Origin: Chryseobacterium antibioticum
GTDB lineage: Bacteria; Bacteroidota; Bacteroidia; Flavobacteriales; Weeksellaceae
Length of the DNA stretch: 64,000 bases
Direction of reading: 5' to 3'
Assembly: GCF_012927325.1 (NCBI RefSeq)
Contig: NZ_JABBGI010000003.1
Location: forward strand, 62,001 to 126,000
Below the pieces are notes generated by a model that saw only the letters and a list, made by a program, of their open reading frames with translations, did no database searches and was not told the DNA's origin. Made by a program: the position numbers and the translations under genes. Position 1 is the first letter of the stretch. Each line of letters opens with the position of its first letter. This document shows positions 58,647-64,000 of the stretch, piece after piece.

Positions 58647-59315
58647 ATGAAAAATATAGAATTACTGGTTCTGGATATGGCCGGAACAACGATTGACGAA
58701 GACAATGTAGTGTACAAAACCTTAACGCAGGCTGTGAATAATCATGGCTATCATGTGACTTTAGAAAAGGTGCTTTCAAGCTGTGCCGGAATGGAAAAAC
58801 TGGAAGCCATCACCAGTTTGCTGAAAGAGATCCATGGAAATGAAGAAGATGCTTCTGTTATTTTCCAAAACTTTTCTGAACAATTAAAAGAAGCCTATCA
58901 AAAACTGGAAGTAAAACCGATCAATGGTACGGAAGCTTTTCTTTTAAAAATGAAAGCTCAAAATAAAAAAGTCGTTCTGAATACAGGCTACACTTTCGAG
59001 ATCGCACAGCAGCTTTTAGATAAATTACAGTGGAAGGAAAATATCCATTTCGATGCCCTGATAACAGCCGATGATGTTTCTGAAAGCCGTCCAAGTCCTG
59101 ATATGATCAACCTTGCGATGAAAAAGTTCAATATCCTTGAGGCCAGCAAAGTTTTAAAAGCGGGTGATTCTGTGATTGATATTGAAGAAGGGAAGAATGC
59201 AGGCTGCGGACTTACCATTGCCGTCCTTTCCGGAGCGCAAAACAGAGCGGAACTGGAAAAGGCCAATCCTGACTATATTTTTAATACAATTTCTGAGGCT
59301 GAAGATCTACTTTAA
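58647..59315 (+). CDS. PhnX-like (phosphonatase-like) HAD hydrolase
   Basis: HAD enzyme of 222 residues. Motif I LVLDMAGTTIDEDN (nucleophile Asp10), motif II LNTGYT, motif III/IV AGDSVIDIEEGKNAG. Lys51 in CAGMEKLEAI falls at the position of the Schiff-base lysine of phosphonoacetaldehyde hydrolase (GLLK in the Bacillus enzyme) by the spacing from the preceding G; the neighbouring catalytic His of that enzyme is Ala here. DVSESRPSPDMI also matches the PhnX consensus region. It would cleave phosphonoacetaldehyde to acetaldehyde and phosphate, completing the pathway of the oxidoreductase upstream. Confidence 0.85.
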   Translation: MKNIELLVLDMAGTTIDEDNVVYKTLTQAVNNHGYHVTLEKVLSSCAGMEKLEAITSLLKEIHGNEEDASVIFQNFSEQLKEAYQKLEVKPINGTEAFLLKMKAQNKKVVLNTGYTFEIAQQLLDKLQWKENIHFDALITADDVSESRPSPDMINLAMKKFNILEASKVLKAGDSVIDIEEGKNAGCGLTIAVLSGAQNRAELEKANPDYIFNTISEAEDLL

Positions 59316-59360
59316 ACTCTTCTTTCAAATCATACTTACTTTTTTCAGACTCATTTTTAT

Positions 59361-59451
59361 TTAAACACTAATGGCACAAATACTTTCCACTAATGACACC
59401 ACGCTATTATTTGTGGAAATTCGTGAGGTTATTTGTGCTGTTTGTGTTTAA
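59361..59451. repeat. MITE-like inverted-repeat element
   Basis: 21-base arms at 59361-59381 and 59431-59451 match at 18 of 21 positions (ends TTAAACAC and GTGTTTAA, inner GCACAAAT and ATTTGTGC). The interior has no coding frame. It lies between the HAD gene and the phosphatase gene. Confidence 0.65.
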
Positions 59452-59500
59452 AAACCTCTAAACATTTAGTTGTCAATTTATTAACTTTAAATTTACACTT

Positions 59501-59557
59501 GTTTACAAATAGTAAATTAATTTTACAATTATCAAAAATAAATTACTATTTGTAAAC
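59501..59557. promoter_or_regulatory. Paired TTTAC-N5-GTAAA operators upstream of the phosphatase gene
   Basis: GTTTACAAATAGTAA (59501-59515) and its exact inverse TTACTATTTGTAAAC (59543-59557) face each other 27 bp apart; both equal the 53039 site. The pair ends 23 bp before the ATG at 59581, so a bound regulator would cover the core promoter. Confidence 0.7.
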
Positions 59558-59580
59558 TTTTTCTTTTAAAATCTTTATCT

Positions 59581-61434
59581 ATGAAAACAAAATTATTCTC
59601 AATGGCCGTTTTTATGAGCTGTTTCCTCGGAGCTCAGACTAAAAAAGTTCTTTTCATTGGTATTGACGGATGTCGCGCAGACGTCATGATGTCCAGCAAT
59701 ATCCCAAACATCCAAAACCTTGTCAATCAATCCATTTACTCTCTGGACGGTCTATGCGCCGCTACAACCTGGAGCGGAAACGGCTGGAGCACCATGCTTA
59801 CAGGCGTATGGCACACGAAACACAATGTTCAGGACAACAATTTCACGAGCCCCAATTATGTCAACTATCCTGATTTTCTTACAAGAGCCGAAACGTACAA
59901 TCCTAACTTAAGAACAATGTCTTTGGTCAATTGGGCTCCGCTTAATGACAAGATTGTAAAGACTGCTGATGTAAAGAGCAATCTTGGATCTGATCTGGCC
60001 GTAAAAAATGCAGCCGTGAGTGCTATGCAGAATGACAATCCTGATATTCTTTTCGTAGATTTCGATGATGTAGACCACGCCGGACATTCTTACGGATTCG
60101 CAGCCACAGTTCCTCAGTATGTTTCCTCTATCCAGACTACCGATTCTTATATCGCAGAGATCGTGAACGCCATGAAAAGCAGGCCAACTTACAGCAACGA
60201 AGACTGGCTGGTGGTGCTAACAACAGATCACGGCGCCATCCAAAGTTCTCACGGTGGCGGAAACCTTTCTGAACGTAATATCTTTAACATATATTCCAAT
60301 CCTGGATTTACCCCTCAACAGATCAGAAAAACGATTCTGGAGTCTAATAAAACCTTCAACCAGCTTAGTTTTCCGGCAGGCACCTATGCAAAACCGGCTA
60401 ATCAGGTGCCTTTCAATTTCGGAGCCACTCAGGATTTTACGGTTGAATTTTGGGTAAAGCCAAATGCGGCCTATTCAAGTGACCCGGTAATGATCAGCAA
60501 TAAAAACTGGGCGAATGGAAAAAACAAAGGGTTTGTGATATCCGGCAGTTCGGGACAGAACTTCAAAATGAATATCGGTGACGGCGTGAACAGAATTGAC
60601 ATGACAGGTGGAAAAGTGGAAACAGGAAAGTGGAAACATATTGCAGTAAGTTTCGAAAGAGACGGACTTGTAACGATGTATGAAGACGGTGTTCCGGTGA
60701 CTTTTGCTAAAATGAATACGATTGGAAATATAGATTCCGGGCTGCCATTTACCATCAACCAGGATGGAACAAATGTATATGGAGAGAATCTTGCCGCATC
60801 CTATAAAGATATCAGAATCTGGAAATCTGCCCTTCCGAATGATGTGATTGTCAACTGGGCCAATCAGGATATTACTCCTTCCCACCCCTATTACGCCCAA
60901 TTACTGGCAGACTGGAAGTGCAACGGAACTTCAGGAAATGTTTTAACCGACTCAAGTCCAAATGCCAATAATCTGACAGTAACAGGATCTCCTGCTTATG
61001 CTGCAGGTACTACCAATACATTTAAAATCCATGATTACACCTCCACAACGCGAGAAACGGATCATTTTCCTACCGTTCTGAACTGGATGTGTATTCCTGT
61101 ACAGCCATCTTGGGGAATCGATGGGGTAAATCGTATTCCGGTATGTATTAACGGAGCTTTGGCCGTGAAGGACACTAAAGTGGCCATGAATGATTTCAAA
61201 CTCTATCCTAATCCTGCTTCAGAGAGCATCAACGTACAGTATCAATCTGATTACAAGGAAATTAAATTAGAAATCATTGATACAAACGGATCGCTGATTT
61301 CAACAAAAAACTTAAAATCTTCCAACGGTTTGTTTCATGAAAAAATAAACATTCAAAGTCTTACGGCAGGAATGTATTTCATAAAAATCAGCGGAAATAA
61401 AAATTCTCTGACCAAGACTTTCATTAAGAAATAA
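59581..61434 (+). CDS. Secreted alkaline-phosphatase-fold phosphodiesterase with inserted LamG domain and T9SS tail
   Basis: 617 residues. Signal peptide (MAVFMSCFLGAQ), metal site LFIGIDGCRADV, nucleophile region TTWSGNGWSTMLTG, FDDVDHAGHSYG and TTDHGAIQSSHGG, as in nucleotide pyrophosphatase/phosphodiesterases. Residues about 265-440 are a LamG-like jelly roll (TQDFTVEFWVKPNAAYSS, GKWKHIAVSFERDGLVTMYE); afterwards the phosphatase fold seems to resume (DHFPTVLNWMCIPVQPSWGI, about 496-515). A type A type IX secretion domain ends it (FKLYPNPASESINV, LTAGMYFIKISGN). Shared operators tie it to the aminophosphonate-type operon; the substrate may be a phosphono- or phosphodiester. Confidence 0.9.
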   Translation: MKTKLFSMAVFMSCFLGAQTKKVLFIGIDGCRADVMMSSNIPNIQNLVNQSIYSLDGLCAATTWSGNGWSTMLTGVWHTKHNVQDNNFTSPNYVNYPDFLTRAETYNPNLRTMSLVNWAPLNDKIVKTADVKSNLGSDLAVKNAAVSAMQNDNPDILFVDFDDVDHAGHSYGFAATVPQYVSSIQTTDSYIAEIVNAMKSRPTYSNEDWLVVLTTDHGAIQSSHGGGNLSERNIFNIYSNPGFTPQQIRKTILESNKTFNQLSFPAGTYAKPANQVPFNFGATQDFTVEFWVKPNAAYSSDPVMISNKNWANGKNKGFVISGSSGQNFKMNIGDGVNRIDMTGGKVETGKWKHIAVSFERDGLVTMYEDGVPVTFAKMNTIGNIDSGLPFTINQDGTNVYGENLAASYKDIRIWKSALPNDVIVNWANQDITPSHPYYAQLLADWKCNGTSGNVLTDSSPNANNLTVTGSPAYAAGTTNTFKIHDYTSTTRETDHFPTVLNWMCIPVQPSWGIDGVNRIPVCINGALAVKDTKVAMNDFKLYPNPASESINVQYQSDYKEIKLEIIDTNGSLISTKNLKSSNGLFHEKINIQSLTAGMYFIKISGNKNSLTKTFIKK

Positions 61435-61440
61435 AATGAG

Positions 61441-61579
61441 ACCGGAAGCGTGAAGAGGGAGGCCGGAAGTTATTATTGTGCATTCATTTTCAACAGTTTC
61501 CATAAATATGATAAAACGAGGTTACAGTAATAGCTTTGGACTTCAATAACTTCCATCTTCGAGCTTCCAACTTCCTGAC
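61441..61579. repeat. GGAAGTTATT-type interspersed repeat, copy 2
   Basis: GGAAGCGTGAAGAGG and GGCCGGAAGTTATTATT on the left; TCAATAACTTCCATCTTC and GCTTCCAACTTCC on the right, inverted. Same family as 42178-42280. It ends the phosphatase gene region. Confidence 0.65.
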
Positions 61580-61660
61580 AACATTATTATACCATTAGAT
61601 TTAATTTTTGATATTAGAACAAGGATATTCGTATCCAAGTTCTAATATCTTTTTTTTTGC

Positions 61661-62146
61661 TTAATCATTGAATTTCAGCAACATTTGGGTATCACACCGC
61701 TCATAGGCCGAACCTGAAACCGGCATATGCTTAAAGCCCAGTTTTTCATATAGTTTTATGGCAGGAACCAACACGGAATTCGTTTCAAGAAAAATGCTTT
61801 CAGCTTTTAGTTCTCTTGCTTTATTCACTAATGCCTGTCCTACCAGATATCCTATTTTCTTCCCCTGCGCTTTTGGACTTACAGCCATCTTGGATAGTTC
61901 AAATCTAAGCGGCTCATCGGATATTTTCACCAATGCACAGGTTCCTACGGCTTCGTTATCCAGAAGTGCAAAAACAATGTGTCCTCCTTTATTTATAATA
62001 TGTTCTTCGGGGTTATCCAGCAGCTTGTAATCGCCTGCTTCCATTGTAAAGAACTTTTTAATCCATTCTTCATTTAATGCCTTGAAAGCTTCTTTGTATT
62101 GAGGTACGTAGTTTATAATTTGTACTTCATTGTTTGTATCATTCAT
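61661..62146 (-). CDS. GNAT-family N-acetyltransferase
   Basis: 161 residues from the ATG at 62146 (a GTG one codon earlier is in frame). The acetyl-CoA binding motif is KMAVSPKAQGKKIGYLVGQA (Q/RxxGxG/A-like), with VGTCALVKISDEPLRFELSK before it and ETNSVLVPAIKLYEKLGFKH after it. The substrate is unknown. Convergent with the phosphatase gene and followed by a repeat, without a visible strong promoter. Confidence 0.88.
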   Translation of the reverse strand: MNDTNNEVQIINYVPQYKEAFKALNEEWIKKFFTMEAGDYKLLDNPEEHIINKGGHIVFALLDNEAVGTCALVKISDEPLRFELSKMAVSPKAQGKKIGYLVGQALVNKARELKAESIFLETNSVLVPAIKLYEKLGFKHMPVSGSAYERCDTQMLLKFND

Positions 62147-62220
62147 CACTATAGGGTTTAATTGATATTATTATTTATATTTTGCGCAGGTTTCAGATAC
62201 CGCAGTGTTTTCTAATATTT

Positions 62221-62343
62221 TAAACATTAAGATCTGTTAAGGAGGTAAGGATCGTTAAGAGAAAATCTAAAGATTTTATAAGCTGTAATCCTTAATGCGA
62301 AGCTCACTTAATGATCTTAAAACCTTAATCTCACTTAATGTTT
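62221..62343. repeat. TTAAG/CTTAA palindromic element
   Basis: TAAACATTAAGAT ... GTTAAGGAGG on the left faces CTTAATCTCACTTAATG on the right; a small hairpin AAAATCT/AGATTTT (62262-62268 with 62271-62277) lies in the centre. It fills the gap between the GNAT start and the MocR stop. Confidence 0.6.
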
Positions 62344-62395
62344 CAAAGCATTTTTTTTAATCTTAAGCGTCCTTTTTATATCGGATTACCGAAAA

Positions 62396-63814
62396 TTAGA
62401 TTCTTTTTTTTACCATTTTCGCTAATTTCTCCAGATCACTTTCTACCCTGTCCGTCCATTCCAGCGCATAGTTCAGGCGCATACAGTTCTGATACTGATT
62501 GTACTGTGAAAACATTCTTCCCGGGGCAAAATTGATTTTCTGACTCATCGCTTCATCAAATAAATCTTCCGTACAGATTCTTTTGTCCAGTTCCAGCCAC
62601 AGCATAAAACCTCCTTTCGGTTCTGAAATTTTGGTATTATCCGGAAAATATTCTGTCACCGACTTCTGGATCTGAAGATAGTTGGCGTATAATTTTTTCC
62701 TGAATGTCCTCAAATGATGGTCATACCGCCCGTGTTCCAGAAAATCAGCAATGACATCCGGATATATGGACGGGCTGCATACCGTCTGCACCAATTTCTG
62801 CCGGATCACCTGTTCTTTAAATTTTCCCGGAGCGACCCATCCCACCCGATACCCCGGGGCAAGAGTCTTGGAAACCGATCCTATCCACATCACAAGTCCT
62901 GCCTCATCATAGAATTTACAGGGTTTCGGCCTTTCTGCTCCAAAATACAGGTTGCCGTAGATATCATCCTCGATCAGCGGAACATTATATTCCGTGATCA
63001 GTTTTACCAATTCTTTTTTGTTTTCATCAGGCATCTGAAAGCCTAATGGATTGTTGAAATTCGTTACAAAACAGCAGGCGGAAAGCGAAGGCAGTACTTT
63101 TTTCAATGCATCCAGATCAACACCGTAAATAGGATGGGTAGGAATTTCCACCACTTTCAGTCCCAACTGCTGGATGGCTTGAAGAACTCCGAAATAGACA
63201 GGGCTTTCCACCGCAACAGAATCTCCGGGTTTCGTTACCGCCATCAGGCAGGTATACACTGCATTCATCGCTCCTGAGGTGATCACCAGGTCATCTTCTG
63301 AGATCTTACCTTCCAGTACGAGAGCCCATTTCGCAGATTCCCTGCGCAGGTATTCATTTCCTTGCACCGGTTCATAATCTGTTCCGCTGTCACTCTTTCT
63401 ATTAATCACATTAATCATAGATTTCTTCAGCTTAGCTAAAGGAAGGAAGCTTTTACCCGGAATGCCTAAAGCAAACTGGGTAACATCATCGGATCCATCA
63501 ATGGTTCCAAACACTTTATCGATAAGAACCTCAGCGGTATTTTCTCTTTCCGCCACTTTCATAGGCGCAACAGATGGCAGTGCCAGCTTTCTTTGGGAAC
63601 TCTGCCTCACAAAATAGCCGTATTTCGGGCGTGATTCTACCAGGGAACGGCTTTCAAGCTCCATGTAGGCCTGTTTTACCGTATTAAGACTCACATTATA
63701 GAGCTTCTGGGCACTTCTGAGCGAAGGCAGCCTGTCTCCAAACTGCAGGGTATCACTTTTAATCTGCTCAGTGACAGATTTTGCTATTTTAAGGTAGAGA
63801 ACGTCTCTGGACAT
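62396..63814 (-). CDS. MocR/GntR-family regulator with aminotransferase-like domain
   Basis: 472 residues: an N-terminal GntR winged helix (about 1-75; LPSLRSAQKLYNVSLNTVKQ, YMELESRSLVESRPKYGYFV), a short linker, and a fold-type I aminotransferase-like domain with SGAMNAVYTCLMAV, FVTNFNNPLGFQMP, IEDDIYGNLYFG and the PLP lysine in IGSVSKTLAPGYRVGW. MocR proteins use PLP or a PLP-adduct as signal and control amine or vitamin B6 genes. The GNAT gene downstream could be a target, but the genomic link is only proximity. Confidence 0.93.
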   Translation of the reverse strand: MSRDVLYLKIAKSVTEQIKSDTLQFGDRLPSLRSAQKLYNVSLNTVKQAYMELESRSLVESRPKYGYFVRQSSQRKLALPSVAPMKVAERENTAEVLIDKVFGTIDGSDDVTQFALGIPGKSFLPLAKLKKSMINVINRKSDSGTDYEPVQGNEYLRRESAKWALVLEGKISEDDLVITSGAMNAVYTCLMAVTKPGDSVAVESPVYFGVLQAIQQLGLKVVEIPTHPIYGVDLDALKKVLPSLSACCFVTNFNNPLGFQMPDENKKELVKLITEYNVPLIEDDIYGNLYFGAERPKPCKFYDEAGLVMWIGSVSKTLAPGYRVGWVAPGKFKEQVIRQKLVQTVCSPSIYPDVIADFLEHGRYDHHLRTFRKKLYANYLQIQKSVTEYFPDNTKISEPKGGFMLWLELDKRICTEDLFDEAMSQKINFAPGRMFSQYNQYQNCMRLNYALEWTDRVESDLEKLAKMVKKRI

Positions 63815-63855
63815 GCGATCTGGATTTTAAGTAAATGTACAAATTTCATTCAGGG

Positions 63856-64000
63856 TTATCCAACATTCAGCCAGCCAACTAGTCTGTTGATACTGCTTTT
63901 AAGCTGCTCCGGATCACGGAAATTGGCTGTATTGTTTTTTCTGAAATAACTTTCTGCGCGCGTAGTAAAATTTCTTTTTTCAGTATCGGATAGGCTGTTT
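63856..64000 (-). CDS. C-terminal end of an unrecognised gene (continues beyond window)
   Basis: The minus-strand frame is open from the right edge to a TAA at 63856-63858, about 48 residues: charged and helical (SDTEKRNFTTRAESYFRKNN, PEQLKSSINRLVGWLNVG). Codon use and the compact end argue for a real coding sequence rather than chance. No family recognised. It lies upstream of, and in the same direction as, the MocR gene. Confidence 0.6.
   Translation of the reverse strand, partial: NSLSDTEKRNFTTRAESYFRKNNTANFRDPEQLKSSINRLVGWLNVG

Noticed and set aside
1..64000. CRISPR array or rRNA genes
   Set aside because: No regularly spaced identical repeats and no conserved rRNA sequence were noticed; tandem repeats found are the degenerate elements listed.

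Overview
The window looks like a chromosomal segment of a Flavobacteriia genome, most likely Chryseobacterium or a close Weeksellaceae relative. Supporting signs are TonB receptors ending in aromatic residues, a type IX secretion C-terminal domain, TAnnTTTG -7 promoter boxes with few Shine-Dalgarno sequences, a dcw cluster in Bacteroidota order, TPR-containing histidine kinases, and several families of AT-rich intergenic hairpin repeats. Genus assignment is inference from protein style; no database was searched.

Layout. 1-1399: 3' part of secA. 1553-8335: iron-uptake block of two TonB-dependent receptors alternating with two PepSY-type inner-membrane proteins. 8420-10328: ROK sugar kinase and msrA. 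10381-19935: accessory region with a repressible-looking membrane gene, a small Gly/Asn-rich protein, a TPR lipoprotein histidine kinase and its response regulator, a five-gene operon ending in a Ycf46-like AAA+ ATPase, an anchored protein and a small secreted protein. Three promoters here share a TTACGG-N4-CCGTAA dyad placed exactly 21 bp upstream of the -7 box, and a 60-bp terminator-operator block is duplicated on both sides of the AAA+ operon. 20007-21897: elaA-like acetyltransferase, engB, alpha/beta hydrolase. 22170-39678: the division and cell-wall (dcw) cluster mraZ-rsmH-ftsL-ftsI-murE-(four-helix-bundle gene)-mraY-murD-ftsW-murG-murC-ftsQ-ftsA-ftsZ, then yqeY. MurE carries the DNPR motif expected of meso-diaminopimelate ligases; murF and ddl are not in the cluster. 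40137-42167: bacilliredoxin and a GH3-family protein. 47716-42352 (minus): mutL, rhomboid protease, two tandem membrane-anchored EEP hydrolases and two lipoproteins. 49699-48344: small stress-like protein and a DUF1275 membrane protein. 52103-49974: OmpR-type regulator and HAMP kinase. 52266-61434: XRE-cupin regulator, large TonB receptor, DUF5690 transporter, TIGR03364-type FAD oxidoreductase, PhnX-like HAD hydrolase and a secreted alkaline-phosphatase-fold enzyme; together these look like a scavenging pathway for an aminophosphonate or phosphonoester. 61661-64000: GNAT, MocR-type regulator and the 3' end of an unidentified gene.

The two most promising undescribed systems are (a) the two-component-controlled AAA+ module at 10.4-19.9 kb, with its shared dyad, direct repeats and a possible structured RNA; and (b) the phosphonate-type operon at 52.3-61.4 kb, whose two transcription units both carry a TTTAC-N5-GTAAA operator. 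A third point is the density of small hairpin repeats in the spacers of the dcw cluster, including a two-hairpin GTCCC/GGGAC element present four times.
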